Of a stretch of DNA of 15,430 nucleotides, positions 1 through 7,808 are shown piece after piece; the first letter of the stretch is position 1; the number at the start of each line of letters is the position of its first letter. The stretch covers positions 9,197 to 24,626 of the forward strand of contig PAHQ01000017.1 in assembly GCA_002705125.1 (NCBI GenBank), written 5' to 3'. The notes beneath the pieces are model-generated. The model did not search any database and was not told the DNA's origin. It worked only from the letters and a program-made list of their open reading frames with translations. Both the position numbers and the translations under genes were made by a program. This stretch comes from Verrucomicrobiales bacterium. Lineage in GTDB: Bacteria; Verrucomicrobiota; Verrucomicrobiia; Verrucomicrobiales; DEV007.

Positions 1-2027
1 TTCGCTTCGGACTCTTTTTTCACAGTCGATGCGTATACAGCTTTAGTTTCAGTGTTAACGTTTTTATAGTAGTGTGTTAGTAAAATATTTTTCTGGGCTT
101 CATTCCTTTTGTCAGGATTTATTTTGATGGCATCCAAAACGTTTTTTGGTGTATCACTTTGCGGATGCTTGCGTTGAAACTGTTCCCACAAATTGAGCGA
201 GGCTAACTGCTTTTCCGATAGCCTCCTTGAAGTGATACCTGCTTTATCCCAGTGAACTTTCCCACCGAATTGAGTAAAGGCCCAACCATCTACTTTTGAT
301 CCAGGGCTGAGTCCGACAGTCTTTACTGGAACTTCGAGCCGGATCCATTTTCCTTTTTCTGGCAGTTCACCCATAGGAAAATTTGTATGATCCGTTTTAC
401 CTTCAACGCTATAGCCTTTGTTAGCGCCCCAAAATGCACGATGATTCCAGTCGTTGGTTTTAAATTGTAGTTGGATAGTTTCTGGAGGATTTTTAGGGTC
501 AAGGTACACGTGAGCAAAGAGTGAGTCACCTTCGGCTATCACTAGTGGTGGATTAGCTCCTTCAAAAAAGTGTTGGCTTAATCCGGTAGCAGTCCTTGTG
601 GTTGAGGTTTCACCACTCAGCACTGGGTTTTCGTCAGATTTCTTCACGAATTGCCATGACTTATCGCCTTCATTTCCTAGTGGTTTTGCTCCTGCAGGAA
701 GTGCATCCTCTATCCATACTTTGTCTGCGGAAGAGCCAAAATTAACAAGTTCTTGGCCTGCATTGGGGTCTGTATAACTTACTGTTTTTGTTAGCTTAGG
801 TATTTTTGCCTGTGCAGATTTGATCTTTTCCTTAAGAAAACCCATCTCTGAAACTTGTAATTCAGATGGGGCTTTCATTGAAGGGGGAGGGAGTAGCTTG
901 TTCCCATCCATGGCCTTCTCTGTTAAGCTGTAAAAGTAAGAAAAAAGTTGATAGAATTCCTTTTGAGATAATGGATCAAACTTATGGTCATGGCAGCTGG
1001 CGCAGCCTGCAGTTAATCCTAACCAGACCGTTGAAGTTGTTTCAACTCTTTCTGCTGCGTACCTTACATAGTACTCTGCATCAATAGACCCGCCTTCACC
1101 GGTAGTCACATTGCAACGGTTGAACCCTGTGGCAACCTTTTGCTGAATGCTTGGCTCAGGCATTAAGTCGCCGGCAATTTGCTCTATCGTAAATTGATCG
1201 AATCTTTGATTTTTATTAAATGAATTTATGACCCAGTTCCGGTAAGGCCATACTGATCTTTCATTATCAAGATGCAATCCGTGAGTGTCTGCATACCTTG
1301 CTGCATCAAGCCATATCCTTGCCATGTTTTCACCATACCTCTGAGATTGAAGGAGTCTGTCCACAAGTTTCTCGTAGGCGTCATCTGAATCGTCTGATAA
1401 AAATTGGTCAATTTCTTTAATCTTTGGTGGTAGTCCTGTCAGGTCCAGAGTGAGTCGACGGATTAAGGTTTCTTTTGATGCTTCCTCCTCAGGCTGCATT
1501 CCCTCCGCCTTAAGCTTTGAATGAATAAAAGAATCGATTGGATTTTTGGGATTCCAATCATGGTTGACACTTGGAGGTAAATCTTCTTTCACGGGTTTTT
1601 CAAATGACCAATGCTTTCCCCATTCACCACCAGAATCGATCCATTTTTTAATGAGTTCTTTTTGATCTTCAGTGAGACTTTTGCTTGATTCAGGTGGAGG
1701 CATAATTTCCTCTGGGTCATCAGAAATAATTCTCATGTACATTTCACTCTCAGAACTTTCTCCAGGAACTAAAGCGGAGAACCCTGACTTGAGTTCCATT
1801 TTTGCTCCCTCATGAGTATCTAGTCTGAGCCCAGCCTTTCTTTCTGCTTTATCTGGCCCATGACACTCAAAGCAATTATTAGACAGGAGAGGAAGTATCT
1901 GCTTGGAGAAATTAATTTCTTCAGCTCTCAAAAGGTTTGCTCGACTGGTGAAGGCTACTAATAAAAAGGTTGCGCACCAAATAAGTTTTTTCGATAAGGA
2001 ATTAAAGGTTTCCAATGATTCAGTCAT
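1..2027 (-). CDS. PSCyt1/PSCyt2 (DUF1549) cytochrome c domain protein, 3'-truncated by window edge
   Basis: The minus frame is open from ATG at 2027 to the window edge: 675 codons, no stop, C-terminus missing. An in-frame TAA 15 nt upstream of the ATG supports this start. Residues about 14-35 form a signal or anchor segment. A PSCyt1 domain follows, with haem-binding CFECH at 52-56 and a 'KAGLRLD' stretch near 64-70. The DUF1549 (PSCyt2) domain spans about 160-370, with 'IWLDAARYADTHG' near 238-250, 'FDQFTIEQIAGDL' near 276-288 and a second CxxCH (CASCHDHKFDP) at 342-352. A beta-rich, probably LamG-like insertion follows (about 410-620). In this PVC family DUF1553 normally comes next, off-window here, and a DUF1501 gene often lies downstream. 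These proteins are exported and thought to bind haem c; their substrate is generally unknown, though links to polysaccharide breakdown are often proposed. Family call sure, function not. Confidence 0.93.
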   Translation of the reverse strand, partial: MTESLETFNSLSKKLIWCATFLLVAFTSRANLLRAEEINFSKQILPLLSNNCFECHGPDKAERKAGLRLDTHEGAKMELKSGFSALVPGESSESEMYMRIISDDPEEIMPPPESSKSLTEDQKELIKKWIDSGGEWGKHWSFEKPVKEDLPPSVNHDWNPKNPIDSFIHSKLKAEGMQPEEEASKETLIRRLTLDLTGLPPKIKEIDQFLSDDSDDAYEKLVDRLLQSQRYGENMARIWLDAARYADTHGLHLDNERSVWPYRNWVINSFNKNQRFDQFTIEQIAGDLMPEPSIQQKVATGFNRCNVTTGEGGSIDAEYYVRYAAERVETTSTVWLGLTAGCASCHDHKFDPLSQKEFYQLFSYFYSLTEKAMDGNKLLPPPSMKAPSELQVSEMGFLKEKIKSAQAKIPKLTKTVSYTDPNAGQELVNFGSSADKVWIEDALPAGAKPLGNEGDKSWQFVKKSDENPVLSGETSTTRTATGLSQHFFEGANPPLVIAEGDSLFAHVYLDPKNPPETIQLQFKTNDWNHRAFWGANKGYSVEGKTDHTNFPMGELPEKGKWIRLEVPVKTVGLSPGSKVDGWAFTQFGGKVHWDKAGITSRRLSEKQLASLNLWEQFQRKHPQSDTPKNVLDAIKINPDKRNEAQKNILLTHYYKNVNTETKAVYASTVKKESEA

Positions 2028-2131
2028 TATTCGTTTTCTTTAGGAATCCAAGATTTTATACTCTAAGTCCCTTTCCGTCGATATGAATTGATGAGGTTTT
2101 TCACTAGGGATTTATATCAATTATAAAATAA

Positions 2132-2150
2132 TTCGATTTTTGTAATCGGA
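2132..2150. promoter_or_regulatory. Small inverted repeat overlapping the putative -35
   Basis: CGATT (2134-2138) and AATCG (2144-2148) form a dyad with a 5-base spacer. One wobble pair and one further base pair extend it. It overlaps the proposed -35 hexamer in the divergent region between the cytochrome and TAXI genes, where a repressor could act. It is too short and AT-rich to be convincing as a terminator, and no T-run follows it directly. Confidence 0.22.
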
Positions 2151-2168
2151 TAGTTCTCAAAATATATT
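2140..2168 (+). promoter_or_regulatory. Possible housekeeping promoter of the TAXI gene
   Basis: TTGTAA (2140-2145) and TATATT (2163-2168) are separated by exactly 17 bases, a fair match to the -35/-10 consensus. The -10 ends 71 bases before the ATG at 2240. The surrounding region is very AT-rich, so chance matches are common. The call is inference from spacing only. Confidence 0.33.
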
Positions 2169-2239
2169 ATTATTGTAATTATAGTTTAAAAAACATTGAG
2201 ACTGATATCTGTATTTAAGTCCTTTATAAAAATAAATAA

Positions 2240-3607
2240 ATGAGACGAATTTTTTACATAATTACACTCCTCGCAGTTTTAGTTTTGGTTCCTTTTGGGA
2301 TCCAACAACTCATTCAGTATCGTCAATTACCAAACACTATTATAATTGCAACAGGTAAGGAGGGAGGTAGGTATAAAGTTATCGCTGAAGCGATAGGTAA
2401 TAAGATAGAGTCTGAATATGATATTAAAGTGGAATATCGTAAAACATTAGGGGCGCAGGATAATATTAAATTAGTTCAGGAGGGGGAAGCTGATTTTGCG
2501 CTCATACAACCTAACGTAATTAATGAATCTGTGAAGCGAACTGATGTTCGGTTAATAGCTAACGTATTTCCAGAGGTGGTCTTAGCTCACGTTCGTAAGG
2601 ATATTGATTATGATCCCTTTATTGGAGATACGGAACTTAGAAAGAAAACATTAGCAGCTATCGGAGAGCCCGGATCAGGTGATGCAATCACGGGTCGTAC
2701 TATCCTTGATTATTATGATGGAGATTCGTCGATGATAAGAAAAAATGATGGATATTCCGAGATTATCAGAGGCTTTAAAAATGGTGAGGTTGATTTGGCA
2801 ATCGTTACGACCGAGGAGAATGCAACTGTTCAGAAAGAAATTGCTGATACCGGTAAAACAAAATTACTAAATCTTCCTTTTGCTGAATCTTTCGTAGACA
2901 AGAATCCGGATTTTCATATGCATAAAGTCCCTAAGGGATTTTACAGCGTGTTTCCAAACCCTTATCCCAAAGAAGACATTCAAACGATCGCGGTGAACGC
3001 CCAATTGATAACCAATTCAGAGGTGAGTGCTTTTATGGTTACGACAGTCGCAGAGGTCATGATGGACCCTGAATTTTTGTCTAGCAACAAACTAACAGAC
3101 TTGAGGTTCGGTGGAAATAATTACGCAAGAGCTAACCCTTCGCTTCCCTTTCATTCAGGCGCTGATCATTTTTATGATCCAGAAATCAAACCCTTACTTA
3201 ATCCTGACTTTGTTGATTCCACAGAGAGCTTGAGGTCATTTTTTGTTTCAATACTTATAGCTCTTTACCTCATAGTAAGATGGTTTCGGGCAAGGAGTAG
3301 ATTAAAACAAGAGCATCACCTGGATAAATATTTACGAAGACTTCTCGAAATAGAACAAGAGCAAGTCGAACTAGATGAGAGTGGCACTAATGGAGATGAG
3401 GTAGTGGTTTTGGAAGATCTTCTTGATGAAGTGACTAAGCTCAGGAGAGAGGCATTAGTCTCTTTTAGTGCTAACGAATTCAGAGATGATTCAGGAGCAG
3501 AATGTTTTTTATTACTTTCAAATTCTCTTAGCGAAAAAATTAATGCGAAATTGACGAGGCAAAAACTTTGTAGGCAAATAGCAGATTTAGGAGATAAGCT
3601 GAGTTAA
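2240..3607 (+). CDS. TAXI-family solute-binding-like protein with C-terminal membrane anchor and cytoplasmic tail
   Basis: This 455-residue protein has a hydrophobic N-terminal segment (5-22) that may be an uncleaved anchor. The binding domain shows TAXI/NMT1-like features: 'IATGKEGGRYKVIAEAIG' at 36-53, 'KTLGAQDNIKLVQEGEADFALIQ' around 68-90, and 'PFHSGADHFY' at 303-312, resembling the HPGA-xx-YY motif of TAXI proteins. A second transmembrane helix (about 333-348) is followed by RWFRARSR, a positive-inside signal, and about 105 highly charged residues likely in the cytoplasm. TAXI proteins normally capture small acids such as glutamate for a fused TRAP DctQM permease. No permease is in the window, so a sensory or orphan role is possible. 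The SGNH gene follows after 75 bases. No clear Shine-Dalgarno sequence is seen. The family call is good; the ligand is unknown. Confidence 0.85.
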   Translation: MRRIFYIITLLAVLVLVPFGIQQLIQYRQLPNTIIIATGKEGGRYKVIAEAIGNKIESEYDIKVEYRKTLGAQDNIKLVQEGEADFALIQPNVINESVKRTDVRLIANVFPEVVLAHVRKDIDYDPFIGDTELRKKTLAAIGEPGSGDAITGRTILDYYDGDSSMIRKNDGYSEIIRGFKNGEVDLAIVTTEENATVQKEIADTGKTKLLNLPFAESFVDKNPDFHMHKVPKGFYSVFPNPYPKEDIQTIAVNAQLITNSEVSAFMVTTVAEVMMDPEFLSSNKLTDLRFGGNNYARANPSLPFHSGADHFYDPEIKPLLNPDFVDSTESLRSFFVSILIALYLIVRWFRARSRLKQEHHLDKYLRRLLEIEQEQVELDESGTNGDEVVVLEDLLDEVTKLRREALVSFSANEFRDDSGAECFLLLSNSLSEKINAKLTRQKLCRQIADLGDKLS

Positions 3608-3682
3608 TTCCCTAATTAATAGAGTTAATCAGTACAAACTCGAGCTAGTAATTAATCGTGGCTTTGTGATATTAATGAGATA

Positions 3683-4861
3683 ATGCATTTCATTTCTTCT
3701 TTTTTTATCTTGGTTGTATTTTTAGTTTTTCAGCCAGTCAGCGCAGCTGAAAAGAATATAAAATTAAGAGGATCTTATTCTAACTCCTATAACCAATTTA
3801 ATATTAATAAGACAGGTAGAGTTGCTTTTATGGGTGGCTCTATCACTCAAATGGATGGTTACAGGCCGATGGTTTCTAATTATCTAAAAGCCAAATTTAT
3901 AGAGACTAAATTTGAATTTATAAATGCTGGTATTTCATCCACATGTTCAACGACAGGGGCATTTAGATTAAAAGAACATGTTTTAGATAAAGGCAAAGTT
4001 GACCTCTTCTTTGTTGAGTTTGCTGTTAATGATGATCAGGATGCCGCGCATGCAAAGAGGGAATGCGTGAGAGGCATGGAAGGAATTATTCGTCATGCCA
4101 GAACAGCTCAGCCTGAAATGGATATTGTTGTTACTTATTTTGTAAACCCTCGGATGCTGGATCAATTAAGGGAGGGCAAAGTTCCCATGCCAATTGCCGC
4201 ACACGAGGAGGTCTTGAAGCATTATAATGTCTCCTCAATTTTTTTGGCTCAGGAAGTGGCTGACCAAATAAGTGCAGGTAAATTGACATGGGCTAAATTT
4301 GGAGGCACGCATCCTAAGCCCGCGGGTAATGCAATTGCCTCTGAGCTGATTCAAAAACTATTAACAAAAGCTTGGAAGGTAAATTCTCCTAATGCAAAGT
4401 CTAATCATAAAATTCCTGAACCTTTAATTGATCAGCGAAGTTATTATCGAGGGGATTTCTTGTCGCCGAAGAGCGGATCAAATGAGTCATGGTCATGGTC
4501 AGTTCCTGAATGGAAGAAGATTCCAGGTAGTTTTCGTAATACTTTTGCTGGCATGAAATTATTGTGTTGTGAGACTCCTGGTAGAGAGACTATTGTTAAA
4601 TTTAATGGTTCTGCATTAGGAGCTTATGTGCTTGCAGGTCCTGATGCAGGTGTCATTGAAGTGAGTATGGATGGAGGCGCTTGGAAAAGCCACGACTTGT
4701 ACCATCGATATAGTCGAGGCTTACATTATCCGCGGACAGTGATGTTTGCTACTGACCTTAAAAGCTCAGACCATACGGCTCGCATTCGAATGAGTAAAAA
4801 ATCAAACAAGGCGAGTAAAGGTTCGAGTGCAAGAATACTTAATTTTACTGTTAATAGATAA
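3683..4861 (+). CDS. Exported SGNH/GDSL-type hydrolase with C-terminal beta domain
   Basis: A cleavable signal peptide covers residues 1-21 or so (cut near VSA-AE). The SGNH domain spans about 45-232. Block I is GGSIT at 51-55 with nucleophile Ser53, block II is 'INAG' with Gly83, block III is 'VND' with Asn116, and block V is 'GGTHP' at 207-211 with His210. The Asp usually three residues before that His is Gly207 here. Residues about 255-392 form a separate, beta-rich, probably accessory or carbohydrate-binding domain, including 'LAGPDAGVIEVSMDGG'. The family cleaves acyl or acetyl esters, often from sugars; the substrate cannot be read from the sequence. The symporter starts 34 bases downstream, which suggests an exported enzyme that frees a product for import. 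The family call is strong; the catalytic detail is less certain. Confidence 0.86.
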   Translation: MHFISSFFILVVFLVFQPVSAAEKNIKLRGSYSNSYNQFNINKTGRVAFMGGSITQMDGYRPMVSNYLKAKFIETKFEFINAGISSTCSTTGAFRLKEHVLDKGKVDLFFVEFAVNDDQDAAHAKRECVRGMEGIIRHARTAQPEMDIVVTYFVNPRMLDQLREGKVPMPIAAHEEVLKHYNVSSIFLAQEVADQISAGKLTWAKFGGTHPKPAGNAIASELIQKLLTKAWKVNSPNAKSNHKIPEPLIDQRSYYRGDFLSPKSGSNESWSWSVPEWKKIPGSFRNTFAGMKLLCCETPGRETIVKFNGSALGAYVLAGPDAGVIEVSMDGGAWKSHDLYHRYSRGLHYPRTVMFATDLKSSDHTARIRMSKKSNKASKGSSARILNFTVNR

Positions 4862-4895
4862 CCAGCCGATCAAAGAACTGAATTAATAGGGTAAA

Positions 4896-6431
4896 ATGCT
4901 AGAAACAAATTTTTCAGCTTTAGATTGGGCCATTGTCGGTGCATACCTTGTGGGCACTGTTATTATTGGGCTTTGGGTTAATCGCTATATCAAAGGAATG
5001 GGGGAGTTCCTTGTGGCTGGAAGGTCTTTAAAGACGCGTCTAGGCATTGCGACTATGATTGGTTCAGAACTGGGCCTCGTGACTGCAATGTTTGCTGCAC
5101 AGAAAGGTTTCAGTGATGGTTTTGCTGCATTTCATATTGGTCTTATGGCCGGCATAGCAACTATCATTGTTGGTCTTACAGGCTTTATAGTTGTTCCGTT
5201 GCGAAGAATGGGAGTGATGACTATCCCAGAATATTATGAAAAAAGATTTGGTAGTCGAAATTTACGAATTCTTGGTGGTTTCATTCTTGCGGCAGCAGGT
5301 ATTTTGAATATGGGGCTTTTTCTAAAAGCGGGCGCCATCTTTGTTTCTGGTATCACTGGTATCGATGGGGATGCTGTTAAATGGGTGATGACAGCAATGA
5401 TTCTTCTTGTTCTCATTTACACATGTCTTGGAGGAATGATTTCAGTCATCATAACTGATTATGTGCAGTTTGTGGTTCTATCTATTGGCTTGTTAGTCAC
5501 CTGTGTAATTGCTGTGCAAAAAATAGGATGGTCGACTTTGGTGAAAGGTGTAGAAACCATCTATTCTGATCAGGGTTTTAATCCTTTTATAGCTGAAGGT
5601 ATAGGTGGATCATATGTCGCTTGGATGTTTTTCTTAGGGGTGATATCGTGCGCTGTATGGCAGACAGCAGTCATGCGAGCCTGTGCTGCAGAGAGCGTGG
5701 AAGTCGTTAAGAAAATGTATATATGGTCATCCCTTGGTTTTATGATCCGATTCCTGATTCCACAATTTATAGGTATTTGTGCTTTGGTTTATTTTTTCGA
5801 TATGGGTTCAGCTCAACCCTTTTTTGATGGGCAAGGACAGGTGAGTGATGATCCAAATGTGACGATGAAAGCAATGCCTGTTTTCTTGGGTCAACTTTTG
5901 CCTGTCGGCCTTCTGGGCATAGTGGCTGCTGGAATGATTGCAGCGTTTATGTCAACGCACGATACTTATCTTTTGTGTTGGGCTTCAGTATTAACTGAGG
6001 ATGTATTTAATCCGCTAAATTCCTATAATATGTCTGATAAGCAGAGAATACTTCTGACCAGAACATTGCTTATTTTAATAGCGGCTTTTCTAGTCATGTG
6101 GGGTTTGTGGTATCCCCTAGGCCAAGATCTTTGGGACTATATGGCCGTTTCTGGGTCTATTTATTTTACAGGAGCTTTTGCAATATTAATGATGGGATTA
6201 TACTGGAAAAAGGCCAGTGTGGTGGGGGCTTATTCGGCTCTAATTATTGGCACCTTCGCGATCTTTGGTCTTGGACCCGTACAAAAGTTTTTTTCATTAG
6301 AAGAATTTTTTAATAAAAACGAGATTGCAGGTCACCATATAGGATTGACTGTTTCATGCCTCGCAATTATTGGCATGATCATCATGTCAGTTTCATTTCC
6401 TAATAAAGAAAGTAACCCAGAGAAAATTTAA
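4896..6431 (+). CDS. Sodium:solute symporter (SSS family)
   Basis: The protein has 511 residues, normal for the family, and about thirteen hydrophobic helices starting at 11-28. The SSS signature is at 179-192 (GGMISVIITDYVQF). The predicted sodium-2 site region is 'AAFMSTHDTYLL' at 349-360, with Ser353 and Thr354 in the positions usual for LeuT-fold sodium ligands. 'EFLVAGRSL' at 37-45 is the conserved segment after helix 1. It imports a small organic solute (sugar, acid or amino compound) with Na+ across the inner membrane. The substrate is not predictable from the sequence alone. It lies 34 bases after the SGNH gene and 12 before a one-helix protein, so the three are probably one transcript. 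An AGGG upstream of the ATG (spacing about 5) could serve as ribosome-binding site. Confidence 0.95.
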   Translation: MLETNFSALDWAIVGAYLVGTVIIGLWVNRYIKGMGEFLVAGRSLKTRLGIATMIGSELGLVTAMFAAQKGFSDGFAAFHIGLMAGIATIIVGLTGFIVVPLRRMGVMTIPEYYEKRFGSRNLRILGGFILAAAGILNMGLFLKAGAIFVSGITGIDGDAVKWVMTAMILLVLIYTCLGGMISVIITDYVQFVVLSIGLLVTCVIAVQKIGWSTLVKGVETIYSDQGFNPFIAEGIGGSYVAWMFFLGVISCAVWQTAVMRACAAESVEVVKKMYIWSSLGFMIRFLIPQFIGICALVYFFDMGSAQPFFDGQGQVSDDPNVTMKAMPVFLGQLLPVGLLGIVAAGMIAAFMSTHDTYLLCWASVLTEDVFNPLNSYNMSDKQRILLTRTLLILIAAFLVMWGLWYPLGQDLWDYMAVSGSIYFTGAFAILMMGLYWKKASVVGAYSALIIGTFAIFGLGPVQKFFSLEEFFNKNEIAGHHIGLTVSCLAIIGMIIMSVSFPNKESNPEKI

Positions 6432-6443
6432 TTATAATCAATT

Positions 6444-6629
6444 ATGAATGGATGGATCAATTTTTGGGGCGCTCTTCTTTTGGTGACACTTGTCATATAT
6501 GGAGGGCTCGTTATCTATGTTTCAATAGGTGGACTAAGTGACATTAGAAAGATGTTTAGCTCTCTTTCAAATAAGCCTAAAGAAATTACCGAAGATACGG
6601 TGAACGCTGATTCTGAATCAAAGTCCTGA
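6444..6629 (+). CDS. Small single-helix membrane protein, likely symporter partner
   Basis: This 61-residue protein has one transmembrane helix (about 7-29: 'FWGALLLVTLVIYGGLVIYV'), then 'IGGLSDIRKMF' and a charged soluble tail. It begins 12 bases after the symporter stop, so co-expression is very likely. Tiny hydrophobic proteins encoded just downstream of SSS transporters are a known pattern, some annotated as symporter small accessory proteins. The placement and shape fit that role, but assignment to it is inference. The tail may face the cytoplasm, where it could affect stability or gating of the transporter. The last 12 bases overlap the end of the convergent minus-strand gene. Confidence 0.77.
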   Translation: MNGWINFWGALLLVTLVIYGGLVIYVSIGGLSDIRKMFSSLSNKPKEITEDTVNADSESKS

Positions 6630-7124
6630 CTTAATTGTTTTGTCGAAGTCTGGTGTCGATTTAGTAACATCAACACTGGGTCCAGTCATTTTGATGAAAA
6701 TTGGTCCGCCCTTACATTCAATGATAGCGCCTCGCATACCGTAGTTAGGCATTGGGGTTTTTTGACCAAAAGGAGAACCGCTCATATATGTGCCCTTTGC
6801 AGAAACTGTCGTAATGGTAGCAGTTTTGATTTTCTTTTTTTCAACTTTTGAAGATAATTCTTCTTTAGGCTCTTTGAACTGACCTATCCAACGGTTCACG
6901 TTGGCCTCTGCACTGCCTCCACTTCCAGCGCCAAAAAAGAAGACAACTATTTCCACACTACCAGCTTTAAATTGAGCTTTTCTCATTTTAGAACTTGGAG
7001 TCACTGCTGTCCAGGTGGAGGGAACTTCGAATGTTCTCTCAGCTACCTTAAATTGTTTTTGTGAGTCTGCTGCACTCAAAAAGGCAGCACTCATTAATAA
7101 GTAAAATAAAACTAATGTTTTCAT
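6618..7124 (-). CDS. Secreted protein of unknown function, PVC-type
   Basis: The protein has 168 residues, with a signal peptide at 1-18 (hydrophobic 'LVLFYLLMSAAFLSA', then AD). The mature part starts with 'FEVPSTWTAVTPSSKMRKAQF' (32-52), followed by 'VVFFFGAGSGGS' (60-71) and 'NRWIGQF' (77-83). The central and C-terminal parts are beta-rich, with 'KGTYMSGSPFG' (110-120) and 'KGGPIFIKMTGP' (138-149). This pattern resembles a small-fold secreted protein I have seen only as hypothetical in planctomycetes and verrucomicrobia; I do not know its function. The stop lies inside the 3' end of the small symporter-linked gene (12-bp convergent overlap). Its start faces the Sel1 lipoprotein gene across about 130 bases containing an 8-bp inverted repeat. 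Confidence 0.8.
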   Translation of the reverse strand: MKTLVLFYLLMSAAFLSAADSQKQFKVAERTFEVPSTWTAVTPSSKMRKAQFKAGSVEIVVFFFGAGSGGSAEANVNRWIGQFKEPKEELSSKVEKKKIKTATITTVSAKGTYMSGSPFGQKTPMPNYGMRGAIIECKGGPIFIKMTGPSVDVTKSTPDFDKTIKSGL

Positions 7125-7139
7125 GATTTTTGAATTGTA

Positions 7140-7160
7140 AGACTTTTAATTAAAAAGTCT
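7140..7160. promoter_or_regulatory. Inverted repeat in a divergent intergenic region, possible operator
   Basis: AGACTTTT (7140-7147) and AAAAGTCT (7153-7160) form a perfect 8-bp dyad with a 5-base spacer, 15 bases upstream of the minus gene starting at 7124. No T-run follows in either direction, so it does not look like a terminator. A protein-binding operator or a 5'-UTR hairpin for the minus gene are the alternatives. Only the symmetry is observed. Confidence 0.33.
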
Positions 7161-7255
7161 GCACAAACTTACCAAATTTGAAAATCAAAATTAAGTAAAA
7201 TTGTTCATTTTTGGCATTGCTTGCGAAGGCGCAGGATCTGGGCAATATTCAGTTC

Positions 7256-7804
7256 ATGATGGTATCATTTAAACAGTTGATTGTCATAGCGTTTGGAGTT
7301 TTCTATCTTTCTGCGTGTGGAGGCAAAGAGGATTCAAGTTCAGCTCAAGATCAAGAAGAAGGGAGTATTTCTTCTGCTACTAGTCTTCAAAGTCAGGAAG
7401 TTAAGGTTTCAGATAAATTAAGTAATTTTGAAAACAATAGTTCAGAACCCATTGAGACAGGTTTAGCAAAAAGATTTAATGGAGCTAAAAATTCTATTAG
7501 TGAAAACCCTGGTAATGATTCTCAATCAAATGAGGAGGTTTCATTCGGTAGTTTGTTAGGGAAAGCCGAGTCAGGCGAAGCTATTGCGCAGTTCAAGGTT
7601 GCAGGAATTTATGAGGCTGGCTCTGATGGAGTGCCTAAGAACTTAATAGAAGCGGCGAGATGGTACACAATGGCCGCTGAACAAGATCATGCTCAATCCC
7701 AGTATAATCTTGGGATGATGTACCAGAGCGGACACGGAGTTGGTGAAGATGCTAATCAAGCTAATAAATGGTTTGATCGTTATAATCAGAATAAGACTCA
7801 ATAA
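7256..7804 (+). CDS. Sel1-repeat lipoprotein
   Basis: Tandem ATGs at 7256 and 7259 are the likely start. They place a lipoprotein signal ('FKQLIVIAFGVFYLSAC', lipobox LSAC, lipidated Cys near residue 20) at the N-terminus, whereas a TTG further upstream would bury it. About 85 low-complexity, Ser/Glu/Asn-rich residues form a linker. Two Sel1-like repeats follow (about residues 108-175): 'AIAQFKVAGIYEAG' with 'IEAARWYTMAAEQDHAQS', then 'QYNLGMMYQSGHGVGEDAN' with 'QANKWF'. Sel1 repeats form alpha solenoids that mediate protein binding; here presumably in the periplasm and tethered by lipid. The partner is unknown. No strong Shine-Dalgarno is seen. Its stop lies 4 bp from that of a convergent small gene, within the palindrome ATAAAATTTTAT at 7801-7812. 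Confidence 0.85.
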   Translation: MMVSFKQLIVIAFGVFYLSACGGKEDSSSAQDQEEGSISSATSLQSQEVKVSDKLSNFENNSSEPIETGLAKRFNGAKNSISENPGNDSQSNEEVSFGSLLGKAESGEAIAQFKVAGIYEAGSDGVPKNLIEAARWYTMAAEQDHAQSQYNLGMMYQSGHGVGEDANQANKWFDRYNQNKTQ

Positions 7805-7808
7805 AATT

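Noticed and set aside
866..1087. Plus-strand open frame of 73 codons
   Set aside because: It lies wholly opposite the PSCyt1/PSCyt2 gene, whose frame carries clear domain motifs; the product has no family features.
1226..1411. Minus-strand open frame of 61 codons
   Set aside because: It is another frame within the DUF1549 region; the conserved 'WLDAARYADTHG' motif is in the long frame instead.
7211..7255. Upstream TTG start for the Sel1 lipoprotein
   Set aside because: It would place 15 polar residues before a textbook lipoprotein signal peptide; tandem ATGs at 7256 and 7259 fit better.
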